A stretch of DNA of 5,694 nucleotides, from assembly GCA_013812565.1 (NCBI GenBank), contig JACCTF010000580.1, forward strand, positions 1-5,694, in the 5' to 3' direction. Positions 1-5,453 of the stretch are shown one piece after another. The first letter of the stretch is position 1. Every line of letters begins with the position of its first letter. The notes below the pieces were generated by a model, which was given only the letters and a program-made list of their open reading frames with translations, had not been told where the DNA came from and made no database searches. Both the position numbers and the translations under genes were made by a program. Origin of the DNA: Pyrinomonadaceae bacterium. Its GTDB lineage: Bacteria > Acidobacteriota > Blastocatellia > Pyrinomonadales > Pyrinomonadaceae.

Positions 1-821
1 GGTTCGGGAACTACCTCGGAACTGGCGAGTTCAATGCGTATCTCACCGATTGTGTGCCGCAGCGTCAGCAGTACCGGCAGGCGCAGCGCATCATCACTAA
101 AGTAGATGCGCATGTCGCGAAGATCACCCGCTCTTGAACCCCCCCGCGTCCGCACCTGCGTGACAATCGCGTTATATGATCCGACATTGGTTTTGATGAA
201 CTCGCGCCCGGTTACTTTCAGTTCGGCATCATACTGCTCTGCGCCGCTGCTAATGCTGAGGCGTTGCACAGAGCCTTGGGCAAGCGGCAGCATCCGCGCG
301 CGGTAGAGAGCTGAAAGCAGATCGTACATGCCGTAGGCTCCAGCGTTAATGACTTCGACCGGGCTTCCCGAGGTTAAAGCTGATCGTTTGAAGTTGGGCG
401 GCATCGCGGCGTCACGGGCATGTTCGCGCGGCATTTGCTCTGTGCGAAAAGGCACGCCCGAAGCAGGATCAACATAGGAGATGTACTCGTTGTTGAGGGC
501 GTAGAGGGCGGCGCCAACTTCGCCTAATGTTTCGACGTGCGCGCGCAGCTCAAAACCTTCACGGCCGAAGAACGTCCCGCGCCGCGCGACGAACAACTCG
601 ACGTGTGCGGCCGAGGCAAAGTGCGCGAACGAAACGTTGTAGGTCAATCGTTCGCCGACGCGGTATGGAGAGGCAGCGCCCGTCCGCGCAGGTTTCGCTT
701 CGCCCGCACCTTGCAAGGCAGAACCCGGCGTCGAGAGCGCTAGCAAAATGAAAAGAGTTACGACGAGTGACAGCAGATTGCTCTGCTTCACACTACTTCG
801 ACTGAGACTGCTGAAATTCAA
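1..821 (-). CDS. Exported DUF3108-family protein, C-terminus cut by window edge
   Basis: Reading the minus strand from a TTG at 821 gives 273 residues with no stop before the left edge, so the 3' end is missing. The N-terminus looks like a signal peptide: a short basic stretch, a hydrophobic core at about residues 15-30 and a plausible signal peptidase I site after GSA at residue 35. The mature part begins with YRVGERLTYNVSF (53-65), the usual opening of DUF3108 proteins (GE-L-Y-V-), followed by ALNNEYISYVDPASGVPFR (108-126), matching the family's conserved 'D-Y-SYVD..TG-P-R' stretch. DUF3108 proteins are periplasmic or outer-membrane-associated beta-rich proteins of unknown function. I chose TTG821 because AGAGGA lies 9 nt upstream; GTG791 is an in-frame alternative that keeps the signal peptide. 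No in-frame ATG occurs near the start. The family call rests on pattern recognition, not a profile search. Confidence 0.75.
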   Translation of the reverse strand, partial: MNFSSLSRSSVKQSNLLSLVVTLFILLALSTPGSALQGAGEAKPARTGAASPYRVGERLTYNVSFAHFASAAHVELFVARRGTFFGREGFELRAHVETLGEVGAALYALNNEYISYVDPASGVPFRTEQMPREHARDAAMPPNFKRSALTSGSPVEVINAGAYGMYDLLSALYRARMLPLAQGSVQRLSISSGAEQYDAELKVTGREFIKTNVGSYNAIVTQVRTRGGSRAGDLRDMRIYFSDDALRLPVLLTLRHTIGEIRIELASSEVVPE

Positions 822-830
822 AAGTTTAAG

Positions 831-836
831 TCCTCT
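831..836 (-). promoter_or_regulatory. Shine-Dalgarno AGAGGA for the DUF3108 gene
   Basis: On the minus strand AGAGGA is followed by 9 nt and then TTG at 821. It is the best ribosome-binding match in this area and is the reason for choosing TTG821 over GTG791, which has no purine-rich tract at a suitable distance. Confidence 0.55.
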
Positions 837-842
837 ATAAGC

Positions 843-910
843 GGAGAAGTCAGAAGATAGAAGGTAAGACAAAGATCACTGCTTGAATGCTGTCTACTGA
901 CTCTGGCTCC
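843..910. repeat. Imperfect inverted repeat upstream of the DUF3108 gene
   Basis: The left arm at 843-860 (GGAG, then AGTCAGAAGATAG at 848-860) is matched on the opposite strand by the right arm at 890-910 (read in reverse: GGAG, then AGTCAGTAGACAG). The 13-nt inner part of the arms differs at two positions and the outer GGAG is offset by a 3-nt insertion. The spacer of about 29 nt has no gene. The element lies in the 5' region of the leftward DUF3108 gene, so the transcript leader could fold into a hairpin. It resembles a short extragenic palindromic or MITE-like repeat. Copy number elsewhere cannot be seen from one window. Confidence 0.5.
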
Positions 911-997
911 TGTTTGAATGTAAGAGTGCTCACAATCACAAAGATAGTTCACGCTCGGTGCGCGCATGTCGTTCCGAAACTTCGTAATACGGGTAAG

Positions 998-1095
998 CCA
1001 CAGAAGCACAGAGGTTAAATAAACAAAGATCAGCAAGACTGCTTTTTTATTTCCATTTATTCTCTTTGTCTCCGTGTCTCCGTGTCTCTGTGTCA
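998..1095. repeat. MITE-like inverted repeat with arms of 8-bp tandem units
   Basis: The left end reads CCACAGAAGCACAGAGG (998-1014). The right end, read on the minus strand from 1095, begins GTGACACAGAGACACGGAG and continues with repeated ACGGAGAC units. Both arms are tandem arrays of an 8-nt motif of the type CACAGAGR / ACGGAGAC and face inward, around an AT-rich centre (1015-1060). Repeats of the 'CACAGAGGCACAGAGA' kind are scattered between genes in many bacterial genomes, and because 8 is not a multiple of 3 they create spurious open frames rich in H-G-D-T-E. The element ends about 9 bp past the hydrolase stop codon, so it could also act in transcript ending or 3' stability (inference). 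The small AGCA/TGCT hairpin followed by T6 in its centre is too short to call a terminator. Confidence 0.7.
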
Positions 1096-1104
1096 CTTTC
1101 TGTC

Positions 1105-1854
1105 CTAAATGTCCGCGAATTCTACGAGCCATTCACGTACTCTCACACGGCTAGAGAGCAGCGCCATGTGGCCTATGCCTTCAAGTAGTTTCAACTTGGC
1201 GCGGGGTAGAGAAGCAGCGATCAAACTGGCTGCGCCGACGCTCTCAATCAAGCGGTCAGCGGTTCCGGCAACAACAAGCGCAGGCACCTGGATCGTGGGC
1301 AGCGCGGTCCGCAAATCCGTATCGCGGATAATTCGCAGGCGAGACACGTAACCTTCAAAGGGCACTTGTCGTGTATGCTCGCGAAACGCCAAACGATCCT
1401 CCGTTCCAATATCAGGACTGAACAGCACGCGCGGCGCAGTGGCCGTGCGATACCCTTTGATCAAACCGTATGGCAACAACGAATAGAGCCAAACGCCCAA
1501 GTTGATTTTCGCGCGTTGTGTGAAGAAGGGGAAGGTGTTAACGAGGATCATGCGTTCAAAGATTCCCGGATGAGCGTAAGCCGCCGCCAACACCACCAGG
1601 CCGCCGAAGGATTCACCGAGAAAAGTCGCTCGTTCTGCTCCGACATCGCGCACGATCCAAACCAAATCATTAATCAAGTCGGACATTGTATAGCGCCCGC
1701 AGGGTCGCAGCGGAAATGTTACCACCGTATGGTCACGCGCGAGATCACGCGCTTGCTTGTAGAAAAGTTTGCCCGAACCCTCTAATCCAGAAACATAAAT
1801 AAAAGGTGGACCGCTACCTTCTTTTTCGTATTCGGGCTTCACGAAAGGTTTCAA
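1105..1854 (-). CDS. Alpha/beta-fold hydrolase
   Basis: This is a serine-type alpha/beta hydrolase of unknown substrate, predicted cytoplasmic with no signal peptide. With the TTG start at 1854 it has 249 residues, a normal size for a single-domain member. Visible features are the oxyanion-loop region PFIYVSGLEGSG after the first strand, the nucleophile elbow GESFGG (Ser82), the acid in VVAGTADRLI (Asp200) and the histidine in GIGHMALL (His229), all in canonical order and spacing. A cap segment lies at about residues 110-165. The frame stays open back to 1995 inside pyrF, but that extension overlaps pyrF out of frame and is unlikely to be translated. In-frame starts after the pyrF stop are TTG1854 and GTG1842 (245 residues); neither has a clear Shine-Dalgarno, so the start is uncertain. 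The 28-bp gap to pyrF suggests co-transcription and translational coupling. Confidence 0.85.
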   Translation of the reverse strand: MKPFVKPEYEKEGSGPPFIYVSGLEGSGKLFYKQARDLARDHTVVTFPLRPCGRYTMSDLINDLVWIVRDVGAERATFLGESFGGLVVLAAAYAHPGIFERMILVNTFPFFTQRAKINLGVWLYSLLPYGLIKGYRTATAPRVLFSPDIGTEDRLAFREHTRQVPFEGYVSRLRIIRDTDLRTALPTIQVPALVVAGTADRLIESVGAASLIAASLPRAKLKLLEGIGHMALLSSRVRVREWLVEFADI

Positions 1855-1882
1855 GCATGAAAGCTTTATTGAGTGAGGGGTT

Positions 1883-2623
1883 TTAGTATTGATCGCTGCC
1901 GGCGCGTTCCATCTCTTCGAGAATGCTTTGCGCGGCGCGGGCAGGATCAGGAGCATTGATAATTGAACGACCGATGACCAGGTAATCGGCTCCACTGCGA
2001 ACCGCTTCAGCCGGTGTCATCACGCGCTTCTGGTCATCATGCGTAGCCGAGGCCGGGCGCACACCCGGCGTAATGATTATAAACTGTTTATCGTTCACCG
2101 CCGCACGTACTAACTGAACTTCATGCGGCGACGCGACGACGCCATCCAGACCAGACTGGTGCGCAAGGTGAGCTAACATACTGACTTGCTTCTCCGGTAT
2201 CGAGGCAACACCGACTTCGTGGAGCGTTGCTGCATCAGCACTGGTCAACACTGTCACGGCGATAACCTGTGGCCGCGACAATCCTTCGCGCCGCGCCGTG
2301 TCAGACACCGCTTCTGCCGTGCGCCGCATCATCTCGCTTCCTCCGAGCGCATGAACGTTGAAGATCGAAACTCCGAGACGCACCGCTTCGATGCCGGCGG
2401 AGGCGACGGTGTTCGGTATGTCATGAAATTTTAGATCAAGAAAGACGCGCCCACCCGCTTCGACAATCTCTCGTACAAACTCTGGACCGGCAGCAGTAAA
2501 AAGTTGCGAGCCAATTTTGAACATACATGCAAAATCACCCAACACTGTAAAAAGCTCGCGTGCCTGGCGCGGAGTTTCGACGTCAAGCGCGATGATCAAC
2601 TTACTTTGGGGTGATTTATTCAT
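1883..2623 (-). CDS. pyrF: Orotidine 5'-phosphate decarboxylase
   Basis: It catalyses OMP to UMP plus CO2, the last step of de novo UMP synthesis, as a cytosolic TIM-barrel homodimer. The 246-residue length is normal for the bacterial family. Key residues are visible in order: Asp14 in LIIALDV (ribose/substrate contact), Lys36 in MFKIG, the catalytic D-x-K-x-x-D array in FLDLKFHDIPNT (Asp63, Lys65, Asp68), and the phosphate-binding end ITPGVRP (Arg189), the Gln198 region (DDQKR) and VIGRSI (Gly218-Arg219). The ATG at 2623 places the first strand nine residues in, as usual; no strong Shine-Dalgarno precedes it. It is followed after 28 bp by the alpha/beta hydrolase, and pyrD lies 230 bp upstream on the same strand. 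Nothing looks broken or missing. Confidence 0.97.
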   Translation of the reverse strand: MNKSPQSKLIIALDVETPRQARELFTVLGDFACMFKIGSQLFTAAGPEFVREIVEAGGRVFLDLKFHDIPNTVASAGIEAVRLGVSIFNVHALGGSEMMRRTAEAVSDTARREGLSRPQVIAVTVLTSADAATLHEVGVASIPEKQVSMLAHLAHQSGLDGVVASPHEVQLVRAAVNDKQFIIITPGVRPASATHDDQKRVMTPAEAVRSGADYLVIGRSIINAPDPARAAQSILEEMERAGSDQY

Positions 2624-2660
2624 TGGCGAACTGAAGACGTGAACGGTAGTGGCTCAGAGA

Positions 2661-2718
2661 GGGGGGAGCGTGGGAGAAGCCCGCGCTGAAGCTATGGCGC
2701 CTGCGACCCGCTCCCTCC
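2661..2718. repeat. GC-rich inverted repeat in the pyrD-pyrF gap
   Basis: GGGGGGAGCG (2661-2670) pairs with CGCTCCCTCC (2709-2718) with one mismatch, enclosing a 38-nt GC-rich loop. The adjoining CCCTCCCTCACGGTCGGGCC (2713-2732) resembles a phrase often found between genes in Planctomycetes and Acidobacteria; this is recollection, not a search result. The segment lies in the 230-bp stretch between the pyrD stop and the pyrF start, which otherwise shows no gene. No T-tract follows on either strand, so it is not a standard intrinsic terminator. It may be an extragenic repeat or a transcript-stabilising hairpin. Confidence 0.5.
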
Positions 2719-2853
2719 CTCACGGTCGGGCCTCTGCCTCTCACGCGACTGAACTACTACTCTGTGAACAAAGAAGATCATGTGATGAGACTACATGGAC
2801 GAGGTGCTATTGGTTGCGCGAATCGATGGCGAGCGTTTTGACTTGCGCTATTA

Positions 2854-3969
2854 TCACGCTGCCGCAAGTTCTCTGGCGCGTGACCCAACCGCTTCTGTCA
2901 GCGAGCGGAAACCGCTTTGGTCTAGAATCTTCATCAACCCATCGTTGATGTCGCGCACGATCTCAACGCCTTGGTAAACGAAGCCTGTATAAAGCTGGAC
3001 TAGACTGGCTCCCGCAGTAATCTTCTCCCACGCATCGGCAGCGTTAAAGATGCCGCCGACGCCGATGATCGGAAGCTTTCCGCCCGTTAAACGATAGAGC
3101 GCGGCAACCACCTCCGTTGAACGCGCCCTGAGCGGCACGCCGCTTAAGCCGCCCTCACCACAAGCTGTGACGTTTGAGCGCGGAGTGTGCCGGAGTTCGC
3201 CGCGGCTGGTTGTGGTGTTAGTGGCAATGATGCCGCTTATGTCAGTACGCTCCGCAACGCCTACAATCATCTCCACTTCACCGATGTTCAGATCAGGCGA
3301 TATTTTGACGAGCAGCGGCACGGGCGCGCGTCCTTCTCTTGCAGCGAGTTCGCGGTTACGTTCCTGCAGAGCGCCGAGCAACGCGCCGAGACGATCTGCT
3401 TGCTGAAGTTCACGTAAGTGCGGGGTGTTCGGTGAACTAACATTAACGGCGATGTAATCAGCAAGTTCATATACGAGGTCAAAGCTTGCTAAGTAGTCGG
3501 GTATCGCATCTTCAATCTCCACCGCGCGGCTCTTCCCGATGTTGATGCCGAGCACGCAATCCGGGCGATGAGTTTTGAGGTGGGAGGCGAGGGCGGCCGC
3601 GCCGTCGTTGTTGAAGCCCGCGCGGTTGATGAGCGCGCGGTCGAGCGGCAGACGAAACAGGCGCGGGCGCGGATTTCCCGGTTGCGCAGTGTGGGTTACG
3701 GTGCCGACCTCGATAAAGCCGAAGCCGAAGGCCGCCAGAGCTTGTGCGCCGGTGCCGTTCTTGTCGAAACCGGCAGCAAGGCCGACCGGATTAGCGAATG
3801 AAAGTCCGAAGCAGCGTAAGCCGAAAGCGGAGCGGTGATAACGGCGCGCGATTAACTGCCGTAACGAACCGTCTTTGAGCGCAACCGCGAGTGCGTGCAA
3901 GACCATTTCGTGGGCCGTCTCAGGCGGCAAGCGGAAAAGCAACGGACGCAAGACTGAACGATAAAGCAT
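2854..3969 (-). CDS. pyrD: Dihydroorotate dehydrogenase (quinone), class 2
   Basis: This FMN enzyme oxidises dihydroorotate to orotate, the fourth step of pyrimidine synthesis, passing electrons to membrane quinone. Class 2 is indicated by the N-terminal amphipathic membrane-binding segment (YRSVLRPLLFRLPPETAHEM, from residue 3), the 371-residue length and the catalytic serine. Motifs in order: GLAAGFDKNG (63-72, FMN), FIEVGTVT (85-92), LINRAGFNNDG (113-123), IAVNVSSPNTPHLRELQ (173-189; the second Ser, 179, is the class 2 catalytic base, as in E. coli Ser175), LVKISPDL (220-227), IIATNTT (247-253), GGLSGVPL (273-280) and PIIGVGGI (300-307) with LVQLYTGFVYQG (323-334) binding the FMN phosphate. 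ATG3969 is preferred; a TTG directly before it would add one residue. No strong Shine-Dalgarno is seen. pyrF is 230 bp downstream on the same strand. The gene is intact. Confidence 0.97.
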   Translation of the reverse strand: MLYRSVLRPLLFRLPPETAHEMVLHALAVALKDGSLRQLIARRYHRSAFGLRCFGLSFANPVGLAAGFDKNGTGAQALAAFGFGFIEVGTVTHTAQPGNPRPRLFRLPLDRALINRAGFNNDGAAALASHLKTHRPDCVLGINIGKSRAVEIEDAIPDYLASFDLVYELADYIAVNVSSPNTPHLRELQQADRLGALLGALQERNRELAAREGRAPVPLLVKISPDLNIGEVEMIVGVAERTDISGIIATNTTTSRGELRHTPRSNVTACGEGGLSGVPLRARSTEVVAALYRLTGGKLPIIGVGGIFNAADAWEKITAGASLVQLYTGFVYQGVEIVRDINDGLMKILDQSGFRSLTEAVGSRARELAAA

Positions 3970-4100
3970 CAAGGGTAGGGTTAATCTTTCTGGGGCGTGT
4001 CAAACGTTACATCAAAAGCTGTTGACCACCTCGAGTGGCTAGCGTGGGCAGCAGTTAACCGCGCGTGAGCGTAACAAAGCCGCGGAAAACATGTCAAAGA

Positions 4101-4196
4101 AATTTTGGATTTGCGATTTTCGATTTGTAAATCAAGTGAGATTGAACACACGTCGCTTCATCTCATCTTCCAATCGCAAATCGCGAATGTAAAATT
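4101..4196. repeat. MITE-like inverted repeat with arms of 7-bp tandem units
   Basis: The left arm at 4101-4127 begins AATTTTGGATTTGCGATTTT and the right arm at 4170-4196, read on the minus strand, begins AATTTTACATTCGCGATTTG. The two 27-nt arms differ at only about five positions. Each arm is built from 7-nt units of the GATTTGC/GATTTTC type. The centre of about 42 nt has no gene. The trinucleotide AGA flanks both ends (4098-4100 and 4197-4199), which could be a 3-bp target duplication but may be chance. The right end supplies two bases of the stop codon of the neighbouring leftward gene. The 4101-4196 hairpin lies between that gene and pyrD, where it could limit read-through or protect the 3' end (inference). 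Confidence 0.75.
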
Positions 4197-4728
4197 AGAA
4201 ATTCTTCTGGTCCAGCAGTCGTTTCAACCCGACAGTGGAACCAAAGATGTATAAAGGATCAGCATTGCGCCCGAAGCTCATCACGACGTAAGTGTCGGGG
4301 ATGCTTTCGACAAAGCTTGCAAACTCCACCGCCTCTCCTTTTTTAAGACCGAAGTCATCCGCGAGGTGGTTGCTTAACTTGCCGGGGCGCGGCCACAGTT
4401 CAAAAAGTTGCGGAAGGAGTTTGTGTGACGAAGCAATTCGGTACATGACGTTTAATTGTCCAGTGAGAGAACTTCGATCTTTGATCTCTTTATATTGCTT
4501 ACCGGAGAGCCATTCCAACGGGCCAATCTCTGCGATGTTGGAGCTAACTGGCTCGCCAGCCACAAAGCTACCCTTGTTGCCGGACCAGTAAGAGTTGGCG
4601 AATAAATAAACCTTTTCAACAGCATCGGCGTTGTTCAAAACGAGCGGCCAAATCTGTTTTTCAAAGCTTGGTCCGGCGGCATACCCCCGCGCCGGGCTGA
4701 TGAAGCTGGTAAGTTTGATGAAGTCCAA
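4195..4728 (-). CDS. Hypothetical protein, family not recognised
   Basis: I do not recognise this protein. With the TTG start at 4728 it has 177 residues, no signal peptide and no membrane segment, and looks like a soluble mixed alpha/beta domain. Conserved-looking stretches are VYLFANSYWSGNKGSFVAGEP (40-60, in two adjoining parts) and PDTYVVMSFGRNADPLYIFG (144-163). The open frame extends to a TTG at 4854 (219 residues), but the extra 42 codons are rich in AGA/AGG, look non-coding, and would run into the pyrR start. TTG4728 has AGGAGA upstream, though at a long spacing of 12 nt. The stop codon TAA overlaps the end of an inverted-repeat element. The gene diverges from pyrR and is followed by pyrD after 225 bp. 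By eye it is more AT-rich than pyrD or pyrF, so it may be acquired or a truncated remnant. Coding status is likely but not certain. Confidence 0.6.
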   Translation of the reverse strand: MDFIKLTSFISPARGYAAGPSFEKQIWPLVLNNADAVEKVYLFANSYWSGNKGSFVAGEPVSSNIAEIGPLEWLSGKQYKEIKDRSSLTGQLNVMYRIASSHKLLPQLFELWPRPGKLSNHLADDFGLKKGEAVEFASFVESIPDTYVVMSFGRNADPLYIFGSTVGLKRLLDQKNF

Positions 4729-4853
4729 TGACGAGTTTGTTCTCCTGCCGTTAAAGCTCAGGCACGCTGTTAGTTCGTTTATATCACACGGCTTGAAGAT
4801 TCTCTTGTCATGTCTTCCGTCAACTTCTGCCTTCGTGTTAGTATCCCCGGCCA
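4729..4853. other. Divergent intergenic region between the unknown gene and pyrR
   Basis: If the leftward gene starts at 4728, these 125 bp must hold the promoters of both transcription arms and the pyrR leader. AGGAGA on the minus strand (4741-4746) is the likely ribosome-binding site of the leftward gene. On the plus strand weak -10-like matches exist (TTATAT at 4779-4784 and TAGTAT at 4839-4844), but none has a good -35 at the right distance, so I call no promoter. I see no Shine-Dalgarno before ATG4854 and no PyrR-binding RNA loop matching the Bacillus-type consensus here. Confidence 0.45.
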
Positions 4854-5423
4854 ATGGAGTTCGTGGAAAAAGCGCGCATCATGGATGGGGTACGCATCAA
4901 TCGTGCGCTGGCGCGGCTTGCGTCCGAAATCGTCGAAGGCAATCATGGCGTAGGGGGGCTTTACCTCGTCGGTGTACGGCGGCGCGGCGTGCCGCTCGCA
5001 GAGCGTATCGCGGATAAGATCGCAGACCTTGAGGGCGCCCGCCCGCCGGTAGGTTCAATCGACATTACGCTGTATCGCGACGATCTATCAACGGTCGGCG
5101 CTAACCCGATTGTCAATCGCACAGAGCTTCCTGTAAGCGTCGAAAATCATAACATCGTGCTGGTTGACGATGTGCTCTACACGGGGCGCACAATCCGTTC
5201 GGCACTGGACCAATTGATTGACTATGGGCGACCGCGGCGCGTGCTCCTGGCGGTGCTGATTGACCGCGGCAAAGAGCATCGCGAGCTTCCGATTCAAGCC
5301 GATTTTATCGGCAAGCATGTGCCGACGAAGAAGAGCGAAATAATCAAAGTGATGTTAAGTGAATATGATGGGGAAGAAGGCGTCGCCATCGTTGAGCGAC
5401 CGGCAGCCACAGAAATCTCGTAA
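4854..5423 (+). CDS. pyrR: PyrR, pyr operon attenuation regulator / uracil phosphoribosyltransferase
   Basis: PyrR senses UMP (inhibited by PRPP) and binds pyr mRNA to favour terminator formation; the same fold makes UMP from uracil and PRPP. The 189-residue protein matches the Bacillus protein along its length: the start region [19 protein letters not shown] (5-23), [18 protein letters not shown] (36-53), the family signature [12 protein letters not shown] (67-78), the 13-residue PRPP-binding motif [13 protein letters not shown] (101-113), and [20 protein letters not shown] (143-162). Relative to Bacillus PyrR there are two extra residues (Lys-Glu) between RG and HRELP. The start is uncertain: ATG4854 is the most upstream, GTG4863 would give a start like that of Bacillus PyrR, and ATG4881 is a third option; none has a good Shine-Dalgarno. 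pyrB follows in the same frame after a 30-bp gap holding a terminator. Confidence 0.96.
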   Translation: MEFVEKARIMDGVRINRALARLASEIVEGNHGVGGLYLVGVRRRGVPLAERIADKIADLEGARPPVGSIDITLYRDDLSTVGANPIVNRTELPVSVENHNIVLVDDVLYTGRTIRSALDQLIDYGRPRRVLLAVLIDRGKEHRELPIQADFIGKHVPTKKSEIIKVMLSEYDGEEGVAIVERPAATEIS

Positions 5424-5424
5424 G

Positions 5425-5451
5425 AGCGATTCCGCCGGGATCGCTTTTTTT
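5425..5451 (+). terminator. Intrinsic terminator / candidate attenuator between pyrR and pyrB
   Basis: AGCGATTCC (5425-5433) pairs with GGGATCGCT (5437-5445) as a 9-bp stem with one G-U pair and a 3-nt loop GCC, followed by seven T (5445-5451, the first T also closing the stem). This is a textbook rho-independent terminator, lying 1 nt after the pyrR stop and 2 nt before the presumed pyrB GTG. In Bacillus such terminators between pyr genes are PyrR-controlled attenuators (established). An upstream stretch GAGCGACCGG (5394-5403) could pair with the 3' half of the stem (CCGGGATCGCT, 5435-5445) with two bulged bases, a possible competing fold (inference). Confidence 0.82.
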
Positions 5452-5453
5452 GC

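Noticed and set aside
818..1132. Minus-strand open frame of 104 codons rich in H-G-D-T-E
   Set aside because: Its N-terminal part overlaps the hydrolase 3' end and is translated from the 8-bp tandem repeat; the rest is intergenic. It has no protein-like domain and ends inside the DUF3108 start region.
1366..1785. Plus-strand open frame of 139 codons antisense to the hydrolase
   Set aside because: It is the complement of a well-supported hydrolase with its full catalytic triad; the antisense translation shows no recognisable motif.
2795..2866. Plus-strand stretch reading MDEVLLVARIDGERFDLRYY, protein-like by eye
   Set aside because: It is short, has no Shine-Dalgarno and continues only as antisense to the pyrD 3' end; a chance frame or old gene fragment cannot be told apart, so no feature is called.
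3998..4097. Two TTGACA-type -35 matches on the minus strand upstream of pyrD (3998-4003 and 4092-4097)
   Set aside because: Neither has a convincing -10 box at 16-18 bp, so no promoter is called.
4771..4853. PyrR-binding loop or leader attenuator upstream of pyrR
   Set aside because: I looked for the Bacillus-type loop consensus and for a hairpin with a T-tract before pyrR and saw neither.
4631..5017. Plus-strand open frame of 128 codons overlapping the pyrR start
   Set aside because: It is in a different frame from pyrR and antisense to the leftward unknown gene; its C-terminal part is arginine-rich, as expected from out-of-frame reading of pyrR.
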